Positions 22,000-34,140 of a stretch of 64,000 bases of DNA are shown in pieces; positions within the stretch are counted from its first letter, which is position 1, and every line of letters starts with the position of its first letter. A program made the translations under genes and the position numbers. The stretch is taken from positions 373,531,009-373,595,008 of the forward strand of contig NC_081415.1 of NCBI RefSeq assembly GCF_030272615.1, in the 5' to 3' direction. The DNA is from Cryptomeria japonica. Taxonomy: Eukaryota > Streptophyta > Pinopsida > Cupressales > Cupressaceae. Under the pieces are notes generated by a model. It had not been told where the DNA came from. It ran no database searches and worked only from the letters and a program-made list of their open reading frames with translations.

Positions 22000-23600
22000 A
22001 GTCATTCCTTCTAGATAAATTGCATCTCGCAGAAAAATGCACTACTTCTGAGTACTAAGGTTGTTTTTCAATACTAGTAACTAGGAATTCCTTAATTTCA
22101 ACATTATTGACATCAACATAACTAAATTTGATTCAGCCATCAACTTAGCAAGGCCTAGTCCTCTTACCAGTTTGGTGATCTTGATTTCTAAGTCAAACTC
22201 CTGTATTCAAGTTATCCACCTGCACCATTTGCCAGTAACCTCAGACTAAGATTAAATGTCCTTAATAACCACATGTGGGACATAAGCAACTATTTTTGCA
22301 TTTACAAGATATGGCATAAATTCTTTTACACCCTTGACTAGAGCATATGTTTGCTTCTCCATGATTTCATACTTCAACTCAGCAGCCTATAAAGATTTGC
22401 TATAAAAAGCAATTGGATGTTCATATCCCTCACCATCTTTTTGAAGCAAAACGGTTGCTACTGTGTAATAAGAAGCAAAAGAAAATAATGAGAAAGGCTT
22501 ACTGTAGTCAGGGGATTTCAACATTGATGCCTCCTAAATGTCCTTCTTAACTTTGTCAAAAGCTTGTGCAACTTCTTCATCCCAAGAAAACTTTGCATCC
22601 TTTTTAAGTAGTTTGACAATAGGCTTTACAATTTCAGCAAAGTTAGCTATAAATCTTCTGACAAAATTTACCTTGCCCAAAAAAGACTGAATTCCTTTGA
22701 TATTCTTTGGCTCAGGTACATTATTTATAGCTTCAATCCTTTCAGGGTCTATTCTAACCCCTTCCTTGGAGACGATATGCCCTAGTAACTTCCCTTCAGT
22801 GACTACAAAATGACATTTCTTTGGGTTCAAGGACACATCAAACTCCAAAGCCTTGCTAAAAATCTTTTCCAAATGACCACAGTGATCATCCGCTTTCTTG
22901 GAGAAACATGTTAAATCATCTTGATAAACAACCATTATAATATTGATAAATTCTTTAAAAGCTACATCCATAGCCCTCTCAAACGTTGCACCAACATTCT
23001 TCAGACCAAACAGCATTCTCACATAAACATATGTCCCCCAAGGGGTAGTAAAAGAAGTTTTAAATTGATCAGGCTCTTTTACTAATACCTGATTATATCC
23101 TAAGAACCCATCCATCATGGACAACAAATCACATCCGGTTACTCTTTGCAACATAGCCTCCATATTGGGGGAAGAATAATTGTCTTTCGGAGAGGCAACA
23201 TTCAAATTTCTAAAATTAACACAAAGCTTTATGTCCCCATTCTTTTTTTCTGACAGGGACTAAATTGGACACCCATGAAGAATGTCTTATAGGTTTGATA
23301 ATCCTCCCTTCTCTCAACTTGATTAGTTCTTGTTCCATCTTAGTCTCAAAAAGGGGGTTGATAGGTCTTTGCTTCTATCAAAAAGGCTTAGCATCTGGAT
23401 GCAGAGGAATTTCATGTTGAAATAGTCTTGTCTATATGCCTTTAGGTCCTCATAGGACCAAGCAAAAACATGTTTGTACCTTCTTAATAAATTAATGAGG
23501 TTGGTTCTTACATGGGGAGATAGGATTTTCCCAATATATACCAACTTAGGGAGTGATTATGTCCCTAAATTCACTCTTGGTGCAAATGACTGTCACTGTG
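22000..23600 (-). pseudogene. Element H reverse transcriptase and RNase H
   Basis: RT starts with LLRRYKHVFAWSYEDL (about 23480), then a frame change, VPVRKKNGDIKLCVNFRNLN, and an open frame at 23205-22534. That frame has MMDGFLGYNQV, TTPWGTYVYVRMLFGLKNVG, active site YQDD (residues 94-97), LNPKKCHFV, LLGHIVSKEGVRIDPE and SFLGKVNFVRRFI. RNase H follows (about 22500-22250) with HPIAFYSKSL and LKYEIMEKQTYALV; the usual first DAS catalytic Asp reads FAS. It copies element RNA into DNA in intact relatives. Confidence 0.87.
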
Positions 23601-23648
23601 ACTAAACATACCCTCCAGCTCTACCAATCCTCTGGGTATTTCATTAGT

Positions 23649-24254
23649 TTATAACTGAACCATGTCATTTCCGAATACTATTTCTCTGTCATCCACTACT
23701 TCCACTAATGCATTACAATCAATTTTTTGTCCGTCATAATCATTAATGCATTGTATAAATCTAAGCATATCATCATCATGTGCAAATACCTGCCAATTAT
23801 ACACATTATCCAGAATAGAAGGTCTAGCTTTAACTTCAACTACTGATACAACAGTTAATGTCACATCTTCATTTTTTAATGCAACATTGGCCAAGAAATC
23901 TATCATGATGTTCTTTGATCTTTCAATACAATCAATAGAAAATGCATTAAAATGCTCAATTACATCCCAGACTGCATGTTTATATCTTTTCAATCGATCA
24001 TTTTTGGATGCATATCTGGACCTAATCTGGGATACTACTAATTCTAAATCCCCAAAGACTCTTAATAACTGAATTCCATGGTTCTTAGCAATCTGTAGCC
24101 CCAATAATAAGGCCTCATATTCAGTTGTGTTATTTGTGCACTGAAAATACAGTAGAAAAGAGTATTTGAAAGTAATACCTGATGGGGAAACAAACAATAC
24201 CCCTGCTCCAGACCCTTCTTTAGACAAAGGTTCTTCAAAATACATGCACCACAA
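23649..24254 (-). pseudogene. Element H second RNase H (archaeal type), placed before RT
   Basis: The 201-codon frame starts MWCMYFEEPLSKEGSGAGVL. In Tat-lineage aRNH the motif is FDG..SR.G.GAG; here the first Asp reads Glu (FEE). The second block NNTTEYEALLLGLQIA (residues 41-56), the third FGDLELVVSQI with Asp69, and the last RSKNIMIDFLANVA with Asp119 are preserved. It lies directly after the protease frame (stop near 24258) and ahead of RT, whereas K and usual Tat elements carry this domain after the RT-RNase H. The frame is open to 23649, ending in a linker to RT. Confidence 0.82.
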
Positions 24255-24260
24255 GCCTTC

Positions 24261-24821
24261 CTATTGAGATTTCAATTCATTAACAATGGGATCAGTTTTT
24301 TTTAATTGAGGCTGAATGGGTTCCATTCTAAAAATATCTAGGTCTACATCAATCATGCAATTGAGCATGTTAGGATCTACTTTCTCAATAACCCTTGGGA
24401 CATGTGGTTCCCTGTATAGCTTAACCTGATTTCCATTCACTAGGATAGTTGCATATGAAAGAAATGATTGAACATTTCCCCCAACTGCTGCAGCCCATTG
24501 TCTGGATAACAACATACCATAATGAGGTTTAGTGTCAGTCACTATGACATCCATCTTGTAAGTGGCTTCAGGGAATGCTGCTATTTTTACCTCTACATCC
24601 TTCATTGTACCTACCACAAGTACTTCTCTGTTGTCCATGGCATAGCATTTCCCATACATAGTACTTACTGACAGTCCCAATTCCTTCATGACACCATATG
24701 TCATCACATTTGCAGCAGCTCCTGAATCAATCATGCAATTTTTTATTAGCCTATTGTTTACCAGAAAAGTTACATAAAAAGGATTAACCTGAAAGGGTTC
24801 TTGAGTAATTGTAGTTCCCAC
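24261..24821 (-). pseudogene. Element H aspartic protease
   Basis: The 186-codon frame contains CMIDSGAAANVMTYGVMKEL, the retropepsin active site DSGA, then the flap region and MLLSRQWAAAVGG, the LLGRxW-like block of retroviral-type proteases in gypsy elements. The end, DLDIFRMEPIQPQLKKTDP, is a linker to the RNase H frame. It would cut the element polyprotein. The frame is open here, but an upstream stop separates it from gag. Confidence 0.82.
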
Positions 24822-26223
24822 ATAAATTTATGGAATTTGTTTCTCTTGATCTTTCTTATCTTTCTTAGTACTTTTAAGTAAAGATGCATTGTTGTCTGAT
24901 ATACTAGAAAATAAAGAAAGAGATGCTTCTTTGTGCTCCTTTATTTTTAGCAATTCCACCAATGGCACTGTAACTTTCATTTGGGTCAAATCCTGAGTCA
25001 TATCAAATGCTGAACCAATAATTGACTTGGTATGGATTTTAACCTTTTTCTATTTTTGGCTGACTTGCCTTTTTAGATGCAGCAGTCCCTAATGAATTGC
25101 CAATAGCATTGTTCTCGGAATTTTTTCCGAAATCTTTGGACTGGTCACTTTTTGAATGGTCATCTTAGGGCAGAGTATTACTGCTTGCTATCTTTTTCTG
25201 AGACACTTCTTTCAACATAGAACTAGGCTCACCTTGATCTCCATCCCTTTTGTTACTTCTTGGATTGTAGTTATGCTTGGCTTTAGCTATAGCAGCTTTC
25301 GTGAGATTTTTTACTTCTTCCTCACTTGGCCTTCTGAGATGGACTTCTTCATCCTCAATTGTTACCACATTTAAAGTGGGATGCCAGTCAATCATTAGCT
25401 ACCCATGATATCTTTCATTGTAGCTCAGTGCATCATACCCGCTTTCTTCACTTTGTGAAGACTCATCATCACTTTCAATAATAGTCTCAAACATATTGAC
25501 ATCAGGTTCACCCTCATTTCTCATGGATTCATTCAGAACTTGGGCCACAACACACTGATAGGGGGAATGCGGCCCATCACATGCCATGCACCAAGGGGTA
25601 TTTTCCATGTTATGTACATTTCCTCCCTTTAAAGGATCACGGGTATCTTGATTATGTGTGTTTTTTGGCTTATCTTGCATAGGTTTACCATCCTTCCAAG
25701 TGGTGTTATATGGCATGTCATGTAACCTAGGAGGCCTGTCTTGCCAATTGTAATGAGGTTTGTCATTTTTACTCACCTTGGCAGTAAGATCTTTCATGGC
25801 AGTCATAAGCTTCTCAATTTTATCCTCTTCCTTAGGAACTTTATTTGGTTGTGGCTTTGACTCTTACCATAGTCCACCGTTAGTCCTCCTTCCCACCTTT
25901 CTTGATGTTTTCCTATTACTTTCTATATTTATAGCAATTCTAAAAGCATCTCTCAAACTATGTGGGTCTTTGTCCCTCAAGATGTAAGCCATTTTGGGGT
26001 CAAAAGCATTATAGTAAGTAGTTAAACACACATTATCATCTAATCTCATTATTTGAAAAAGCTTGTGCATTGCCTTCAGAAACCTTGAATTGAAATATGT
26101 GATGGCCTCATTATCAGACTTCCTGATATTGTTGAATTCATTGAGAATAAAGCTCACATTTGTTTTATCAGCATATTGCTCTTGGAAGCAGTTCTTAAAC
26201 TCTTCCCAAGAACAGATGCTATT
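24822..26223 (-). pseudogene. Element H gag, C-terminal part with zinc knuckle
   Basis: Reading leftwards from 26223: NSICSWEEFKNCFQEQYADK, NVSFILNEFNNIRKSDNEAI and HSLRDAFRIAINIESNRK, the second half of the gag core. A frame change near 25860 leads to the tail with WCMACDGPHSPYQC, a Cx2Cx3Hx4C knuckle of the spacing seen in Tat/Athila-type gag. The acidic stretch ESDDESSQSEESGYD follows. The last part (25395-24830) has stops. K inserted at the TSD (26219-26223), inside the codons for INSI. Confidence 0.82.
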
Positions 26224-27703
26224 TGATGCTCTGCAAAAAGGGATGTCAGTTGGGATAAACAAACACAAAACAAGAAACAAGAAACCAATTTTTAGATGTT
26301 AGTGTTAGAAATCACAAATAAAAGACTATCCTAAATGGGCATACCAAGAGAGACACTATAAGCAAAATAGAGCATTTCATAAAGACAACAAATGGAACAA
26401 GGCATCTTGAAATGCCTTCCACCATGCTTGTAGCTCCTCCTCCCTTGTTCCTCTCCTCTCCAAATTCCAAATGAGTGTAGCTCTCAACATTTGTTTGAAC
26501 TATGGATGCCTTATGGAGGTTCAAGATTGAAAATGATTGACTATGCAAATGTAAGAGTAAAACAAACTAATATTAGATGCTTATGAAATGGAAATGATTT
26601 ATTTTAGTCCAAAATAACAATAAATTAGTGATTTATGCTAAATGCTCTTCTCTAAAATTGACTATAATGTAAATGCATACAAGTTTTCAAGATCTGGATT
26701 ATGAAGAAATGAGCTCTATTTATAGGTAAAATGGAGCAATGGATGGTTGAGATTGAGTAATCTCAATAAGGGTCAGGATTAAATGGTTTAAGATCCATGT
26801 GAGGACTTTCAACTCAATCCCAGGATGACAAGTGTCGATGTGAGAGGGGTTGAGGGGAGAGGGAAGAAGCATTAAATGTTTGACATGACCTGAGGGTTAG
26901 CTTGGCACATAGGGTTAAGGTTGAGTTGAGTGAATAAATTCATTATTCAAAGAATAATGCTTTTAGCCAATGGATAAACTCTTGTGCAAGAGTAAGTGAG
27001 GATAACCATGGTCAAATCAATAAATATTTGAGGAGACACATGGGTCACATGAGGGTTGAGTTAGGGGTCAAAATCCCTAACCATGGGTGGAGGTGGATCT
27101 AACCATAAATGGTTATGTAAGAGCCATTAATGGTCATGTAAGAGCCATTAGTGGTTTGGAAGACTTTAGAGGTTAAATTGTTGGACACATAAAGCATTAA
27201 ATGTTTTTCAAAGACTTTGGAGTCTTTGAGAAGTGACTCCAAGTTGCTTAGGAATGTGACAATAATTAGGGGATGGATTAGGCTAATTAGGAAGGGGTTA
27301 GAAGAATCTAGAAGGGGATTAGGATTGCAAGTGGGTTTGGTGGGTGAGGGAAAGTGGGATTTTATAAAAATAAAATTCATTTATTTCAACAAATAGGTGG
27401 AACTTTCATTTTTAGGAGAATGCAAGTGGGGGGGATTTACTGATTTAAATAAATGTTCTATTTAATTTATTTAAAAGGGGAAAGGGGATTAAATGAAATA
27501 AATAGAATTTATTCATTTAATTGATTGTGAATTTAGTTTAGTGAATTAATTAAAATAAATTGAATAATTTATTAATCAATAGGAGAATGTTTGAAGATGA
27601 ATTAATTAAATGTTAATTTAATTAACTGTTGGCTAGTGGGTTTTTTTATCAAATAAATATCAAATATTTATTTAATTAAACTAGACAGATTTATGTGACT
27701 ACA
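26224..27703 (-). repeat. K 3' LTR
   Basis: On the plus strand it starts TGATGCTCTGCAAAAAGGG and ends GTGACTACA; read in reverse it begins TGTAGTCACATAAATC. It matches 44846-46329 throughout. The retained target duplication CTATT precedes it. ATTTATTTAATTAA-rich text fills 27440-27680. Confidence 0.92.
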
Positions 27704-27721
27704 TTTGCCCCTCTTTGAGAC
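27704..27721 (-). other. K polypurine tract
   Basis: On the minus strand GTCTCAAAGAGGGGCAAA directly precedes the TGTAG start of the 3' LTR. The same 18 bases precede the 3' LTR of J (about 55884-55901). Confidence 0.85.
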
Positions 27722-28014
27722 GGTGTGGTTTATCGCGTTGTTTCAAAGAAAGAAAAGTAGGTGTGAAGAAATATGCTCCATAAAATGTTAACTTAATGGG
27801 TGGTATGCCCCCTCAAGAGATGGGCCAAAAATTTCAAAAAATCAGGTGTTCTCTTGAAAAAGAATGAAAATTGGCGGGGAGGTAGAAGAGAAGAATTTAG
27901 CACTATTGGTGAAAAAATGGAAGAAATCAGAGAGAAAATGGAGAAATGGGAGGTACTAGAAGTTCACGGGGACCATGGCGGTGAGCGGGATAAAATTAGG
28001 TTTAGGGCAAAGGG
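27722..28014. other. Segment between K polypurine tract and antisense promoter
   Basis: This segment holds an open plus-strand run (27800-28075) rich in K, E, G and R with repeated EKMEK-like text, and no recognised domain. It is purine-rich and may be the upstream or untranslated region of the antisense gene that follows. Confidence 0.3.
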
Positions 28015-28020
28015 TATATA
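28015..28020 (+). promoter_or_regulatory. Candidate TATA box of the antisense PMD gene
   Basis: GGGTATATATGGGGG lies 100 bases upstream of the proposed ATG (28120), on the strand opposite to K gag-pol, at a distance typical for plant TATA boxes. It suggests that the antisense gene has its own promoter. Sequence position only; no transcript evidence. Confidence 0.4.
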
Positions 28021-28119
28021 TGGGGGTGAAGAGGTAAAAATAGGGTCATTTGCATTCATCTCCATAGTGATTTAAGAGCTCTGATAGTGACCTTATTGGA
28101 AGAGCGAGTAGTAGTCAGG

Positions 28120-30769
28120 ATGCCGGTACCGATAGCAAATCATTGGCTAGAGCGAGTTCGTCGATTCTAGCGGCCAGATGACTATGGACCAGTGGTATGT
28201 AAATTGGAAAATTTGTTTTTCATGCATTTTTTATGCCTTTTTTGCCTTGTCCAAGTTGAGTCAAAAGAATAGTGCTAAAACTATGTTTTGGCACTATTGT
28301 CAATTAAACTAGCGCTATTGTGCCGCTATAGCGCTATTGTATAGTGGTTTTAGCGTTTTTCCAATTTGTAGTGCATTTGCGTAGTTGTTTTAGTGCTAAT
28401 GAAGTTTGAGCACTATTGAGTCCTTCTTGTAGCGCTATTGGTTTGAAATGGCACTATTGTGTAGTTGTTTTAGCGCTATTGTTTGTTTAGTGCTAATGTG
28501 TAGTTGTTGTAGCACGATTGTTATCAGAGTAGCGTGAGTGTTAGTAGAGTAGCGCTATTGTGTGAAAAATAGATGCCCCAGTGTTTAGAAAAAAAATCTT
28601 CTTATGCCAATGATGGATGGATGGAGAGGTTAGTTGTTTTTAACCATAGCAGCCCTGTTGAGACTTAGGTCATTAGGATAAATGTTTGTTGTAGTTTAGG
28701 TGTGCCATGATTGCTTACCCATTGAGACCCAAAGATACTTGATCAAAGTATCTGTTGATAGTCTAGGTTTAAACTTAAGAAAGTTTGAAACATAACAACT
28801 GATGATGATGGTTGATGTGCGTGTGTAGGAGGAGCTTCGCGTCTTACAGATATGGAAGAGGCATCTAGCCACACAGGTGTTGCGAGATCGATTGACAGAG
28901 GTCGAGGTTGATTGTATTGCAGTGATAGGCCTGTACGATGTGATGTATATGCCCGTGATTTGGATGAATCATGGTTTGATGATAGCATTGGCAGAGCGGT
29001 GGCATAGTGAGACATGTATGTTTCACCTAGCACAAGGGGAGATGACTGTGACACTGGAGGATGTGTGGCAGATTTTACACATTCCTATTCAAGGGGAGTT
29101 GGTGATATATGACCGAGCCTGGGGGACAGCAGCAGTGCAATGGTTTTTTGATGAGGATGTGTTCATTTATGATGGCTCAGTAGCATGGGAGGATATAGCT
29201 GCGTTATATGAGCCACTACCTATAGTATTATCAGGTATTGTTGGGGGCCTGCTATGCCCTATTTGACGATCTCATGGACTAGCCGTGGGTTGGGGCCAGG
29301 TGATAGAGCAGATGATGCCTGAGGGGACCCACTTTGCATGGGGGTCATGCATGTTGTTGCACCTATATCGAGAGATGCATGAGGTAGTATACCGAGAGAT
29401 GAGCTCACTGGGAGTGGGGATCACTTTGCTACATATCTGGGCATGGGAGCACTTACATGTGACTTGACCAGTGAGTCTGAGATTTAGGGTAGTGGATCAA
29501 CCCTATGTATATATGTATGGCAGTATGATGAGTCAGCCCCACCTGGGGAAGATAGAGTGGTGGCGGCGGTCGCTCGACGATTTGGATACAGTGATCTGGA
29601 GGCACTATATTGAGTGTGATCCCTGGGAGGATGATGCAGAGGCCTTGCCTTATGTATTTTCGACATGGTACTTGATTGGTAGGACAGCCTACAATGTGGA
29701 GAGACAGGTACCTAGTAGAGTGTTGAGACAGTTTGGACGGAGGCAAGGATTGCCAAGTGGGTCTGGAGAGTATGCATAGGTGGTACGAGAGAGGTTCCTG
29801 TGGGGGGCAGTATTACCTTATGATCAGGCTTTAGCAGAGTTTCAAACTCTACAAGTGAGACCATGGCAGATGAGGTCGGGGGTAGTAGATGCAGGTGTTA
29901 CTGATGAGTATACGCAGTATATTGTGGCACATCCTATTCCTCGTATATCATATCTGGCAGAGCTGATTCCATCCCTCAAGGAGGATAGGAGACAGAGATG
30001 GGGGAGGAGAGGAGGTCATGGAGTGGTAGTAGGGGGATGAGGGAAAGGTGATGGAGGAGGAGGAGGTGGCGGTGGTGGATTTAGAGGAGGTGGGGGATTT
30101 GAAGGTGGAGGTGGTGGTGGTGGAGGTGGATGGTTACAACGAAGAGGGAGAGGTGGGCAGCCATTATGACTATCACAGGGGCCTTTGATTTAGGGAGGAG
30201 TGAGATTAGGTGGCAAGGATATGGGGGAGGGAGAGGCACCTATGGATACGGAAGAGGGAGCCACTGGAGGAGGAGAGGGAGCTACTAGAGGAGAGGGAGC
30301 TATAGGTGGAAGAGATCTACGGGATCATATGATATTAGTTTTACAGAGTTAGCTAGAGGATATGGAGGCGGAGGTTGTAGCTAGAGATGTTCACCTATTT
30401 GCACGAGAGTCAGAGTTGACTATGGTGTTGCGGGAGAGAGATGATGTAGAGGAGAGATTGACAGATCTATAGGAGAGAGTACGGATTGGGGTAGGAGCAC
30501 AGAGTCCTACTAGGTAGGTGATGAGGGAGATTCGATGAGTGCAGGCGGAGATAGAGTATTGGCAGGGTTTATAGGAGCAGGTGGTGCTAGCCAGTCAGCG
30601 AGTGCTAAGCTATTCACAGATGTGTCAGGCAAGATCAGAGCGGTCTCAAAGGATGCAGAGTAGTGGTGGTGTGATGGGTCCTCCACAGCAAGGTAGTGCA
30701 GGTGGTGCAGGGGGTAGTGGGGGAGTAGGTGGTGATGGTGGTGTAGCATCTGGTCAGAGTGGCATTTGA
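28120..30769 (+). pseudogene. Antisense plant mobile domain (PMD) gene of element K, two exons
   Basis: Exon 1 (28120-28194) reads MPVPIANHWLERVRRF*RPD; intron 28195-28828 has GTATGT and GTGTGTAG ends; exon 2 (28829-30769) continues in phase with EELRVLQIWKRHLATQVLRD. Exon 2 has the PMD (aminotransferase-like plant mobile domain) blocks: ALAERWHSETCMFHL, TVTLEDVWQILHIPIQGE, LLHLYREMHEV with LHIWAWEHL, YIECDPW, and VERQVPSRVLRQFGRRQGLP. The tail has a Gly-rich stretch (about 30046-30150), a coiled-coil-like ELTMVLRERDDVEERL and a Gly/Gln-rich end. About a dozen in-frame TAG/TGA stops and no frameshift are seen. PMD proteins (MAIN/MAIL in plants) act in silencing and genome stability; the element version's role is unknown. 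Confidence 0.8.
28260..28570. repeat. AGCGCTATTG repeat cluster in the PMD intron
   Basis: Five exact copies of AGCGCTATTG (28311, 28330, 28431, 28472, 28551) with many near-copies (AGTGCTA, GCACTATTG, TAGCGT) lie in 310 bases. The core AGCGCT is palindromic. A matching cluster lies next to the primer site at the other end of K (44440-44760). Confidence 0.8.
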
Positions 30770-31317
30770 GAGAGCATTTATGTATTTTATTACATTGTCA
30801 TTTTGGACTGTGTCTTGGATGGCTCTCCATAGGCAATATTTTTGACATTATTGGACTTTGATACATGTATGTTTTTGCGAGATGATATGATGTGATAAAT
30901 GAGGAGATCCCATATTTTGTGATGATATGTGTCTACTCCAACTATAATAATAATAACTCTAATTGAAATCTCAATCCGAAGTTTGGACATTGTTCATTTA
31001 GTTATCAGCCCAGGGACGTAAAACTTGAAATGGGTCTGCACTATATATGCACTAACCTCCTTCAATGACTATTCTGCATTGTTGCAGTAACTAACATTAT
31101 TCAAAAAGGAAAAGAAAGAATGGAAATCATAGAAGGCTACATGAAAACTTATAAAAACTATGCTGGAATGATCTAATGTAAATAATAGAAATCACTATGT
31201 TCTGGCTTGGCTGCAAGAACAATCAATGGATCTATTTCCAGTGACTGCAGGAACAATCTAGGCATGAACTTCTACTATAACTAAAGAAGAAATAATTTCA
31301 ATGAACATAAACACGGG

Positions 31318-31352
31318 ATCACTCACCAAGTGGGCCCCCTTGGATGAGTGAT
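31318..31352. repeat. Strong hairpin in the K 3' region
   Basis: ATCACTCACCAAG, an 8-base loop (TGGGCCCC), then CTTGG, a one-base bulge, and TGAGTGAT: 13 paired positions. It lies between the convergent ends of integrase and the PMD gene. Confidence 0.7.
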
Positions 31353-34050
31353 ATCAAGCTTCCAGCAAAATGCTTTTAACAAATCAGAACAACATATTTT
31401 TCATTCATTTCTTCCTGAAAATGATTACATGTTCTAAAAGAAAAACTCCAGAATGCTTGTCAAAATTATCTACTTTATTCCTTTCTATTATGTCTAACCT
31501 CTAAGAAAAAGGAAGAGCTTATTATAAAGAAAAGTTCAACTACAATGGACAACTCAAATCACACCCAGAAGAAGAGGTGGATGATTGACAGATGAAGAAG
31601 ATAACTAGAGCTTGGCTGCAGGAAACGTGGATCTAAACCGAACCACAGTCTTTGCATGATGTAGCGATATTTTGTGAATTCAATGCCCACTAGAGTTAAA
31701 CTCCCATACTGATGTATGGCTGCTCTGGTTATGCCATATCTTGCGCTTTCTCGGCTCCTCTTTAGTTTGATCTCCAGTTATCTCATACGTGATTCTTCAT
31801 TCCTTAGGCGCGAAAGGAGAACATCCACCGCGGAATCATTTATTATCTGCACTAAACAAAAACAACATACAAGGACATGCATACGTATTTCACTTAATTA
31901 ATACATTCATTAACTCACATATAACATTATCCCAAATAATCCGCATAACAATAGGAACAAATCACTTGGTTGTAGGAATAAATTGGCATGGCTACAGGAA
32001 TAGACCGGCAAAGTTCAAACATGATTTCATAAGTTCAGGTTTAACACATGGAATACATATAGTCAATTCACAATACTTTACTACCACAATGCAACCCAAA
32101 AGATGTCAAAAACCTAAGAGTTTTGATGGTAAAAACATGACAAAGTATCAACTTATCAATATGCATGTGGATGAGATGTATGGATTTATGTAGGATGATG
32201 ATGTATGATTTATGCTTAGATGGATACTAGTACTTAATATATGTATGTGTTTATGATATGATTCCTATATGCTTGTTTTTATATTGATTTATATGATGTC
32301 TATATGCATGTTTTCATGAATGTGATGCTAACATGTGGATATAGGTTTATGTATGTATGATGTGTTGATGAAATGCTTTATGTATGTAATGCCATGATGA
32401 TGATGTATGCATAATGAAGTGATAATAATGATGACATAGATAGTACTTGTGTATTATGTCGATGAGATGATGATATGTAGTTGTGTGGATTATGATGAAA
32501 TGCAATGAATCAAAATGAATTATGTAGATGCATATAGATGGTTAAAATGAATGTGAGATGGATAAAGTACCAATGTTTAAGTGATGATTTCTAAATGAAT
32601 GCACGTGTAAAATGTATAAACCAATGTTGAGACAAATGGTTTTGTTATAATTCTAAAATTTTGATAAAACATGATTTAAGTGAAATGTCAATGTGATGAT
32701 AATGCAACTCGTGGGTAATGAACAATTGCACCTTAATGCAATTAAAAGGATAATGAATGCATTTTAATGAATCCTAAATGAAATTGTTGTATGATGAAAA
32801 TGAATGAGTATATTCTTTATTCTAGATGGATAGATGAATGCACTTTAATTAATAAATAAATAAATGAATGCATGCAACTAAGGAAATCTAAACAAATGTA
32901 TTGTAAACAATCTTAAATGATGGTGAATGGTGATGTTTAAATGATACTAAATGAATGCACAGTAATGGCTAATTATGGTAGTAAATGCAATGATGAGAAA
33001 TTTATACAAATGAATCTAAATGTCTTGATTTTTGCAATGATGAAATGATGTAATGATACTAATGTAAGTAAATGATAATGAACTATATGTATGCAAATGC
33101 AACTAAATTGTAGTAAATGCACTTTAATGAATATCTAAGAATGAAGTTTATTTAAATGCAACTAAATGTAATGAAATGATGATGTGTTCATGATAGATGA
33201 ACGCAAGGTTGATTAGACTTTGTATGATACACTGATGATGTATCAGAGAACTCTATCATGATTGTATCCAAGACCAATTCATTTTTCAAATAACTTCTCA
33301 TTTTTAAACTTGTTCACACTTGCATACAAAACCATGAGTATGAATAATGAATGATCAAATGCATGGGTGATATGCAACGGAATGCAATATAAACAAATGA
33401 GATGAAATGATGATCCATAGTGATTTATTTTCATCATTGAGCATGGTAGTATCAATCTTGGATGAGGCAGTAGGAACCAAGGATGGAGCATTGTACCTGC
33501 AAACAAGCAGCATAAATAAAGAATAAATAATATGGACCCTCTAGAATTGTTCATGCTCATATGGTCAAGGTATACGCTATAGTCAGCAAGCCATAGTGAT
33601 CCATGACTGTACTTCACATAAGATCACGTAGCTTAGTGAACTTCCCACGTAGACACCAGTAGTACATGCCCCAAAACTTCATCGAAATAAATCGTAGAAG
33701 ATACACAAATAAAAATAATACTTAGGAACCATCCCGGCTACTCTATGCATTTGTGGATATCCCGGAGTAGCGTAGGAACCTAATATATAAATGAATAAAT
33801 AACTAACGAACCGACCAAGTACTTGATAGCTTCAAACAGAATTTTCTTGTCAAAGAAAAATGGTATCATGTCTTTGTTTTGGTAAGGAAGGATGCATCCT
33901 TGTGAAGATAGTTATGTGTACCTGTGTTAATTGTTTGGTCAATGTGATAAGTGATCATTGTTGGAATATCTCAAAATGTTTGTTTGGTATCTTCTTGGAT
34001 GCGTATGTACAAGGTGTTGCCATGTTTTTTTTTTATTTTTGATGTTTTAT

Positions 34051-34140
34051 GATGTTTTTGGATTCTGTGAGTGTTGTTCGAATGTTTTTGGTATTTTGTG
34101 AGTGTTTTCAAATGTTTTTGGTATTTTGTGAGTATTTTCA
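34051..34140. repeat. 30-bp tandem repeat, three units
   Basis: Units start at 34051, 34081 and 34111; the second and third differ at one base (AATGTTTTTGGTATTTTGTG core), the first is more diverged. Just downstream of the integrase end of K. Confidence 0.8.

Noticed and set aside
23649-24254. A host RNase H gene
   Set aside because: It is in phase with the protease and RT of H, on the same strand and without gaps, so it belongs to the element polyprotein.
26312-26548. Small minus-strand frame, also found at 44953-45174
   Set aside because: Both lie in the LTRs of K and are simply the two copies of the same LTR segment.
28877-29266. Host gene for a protein phosphatase long-form homologue (a common database label for PMD proteins)
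   Set aside because: Only the PMD part is present, with no phosphatase motifs, and it lies inside the LTR boundaries of K.
30510-30749. Minus-strand His/Pro-rich frame
   Set aside because: It is antisense to the Gly-rich tail of the PMD gene; the bias comes from GGT/GGA runs.
31789-32193. 134-codon plus-strand frame as a gene
   Set aside because: No domain, A/T-rich composition, and position in the noncoding part of K; kept only as a note in the region entry.
33720-33790. Inverted repeat with CTACTC and GAGTAG arms
   Set aside because: The arms are only 6-7 bases with a long spacer, which is expected by chance in this window.
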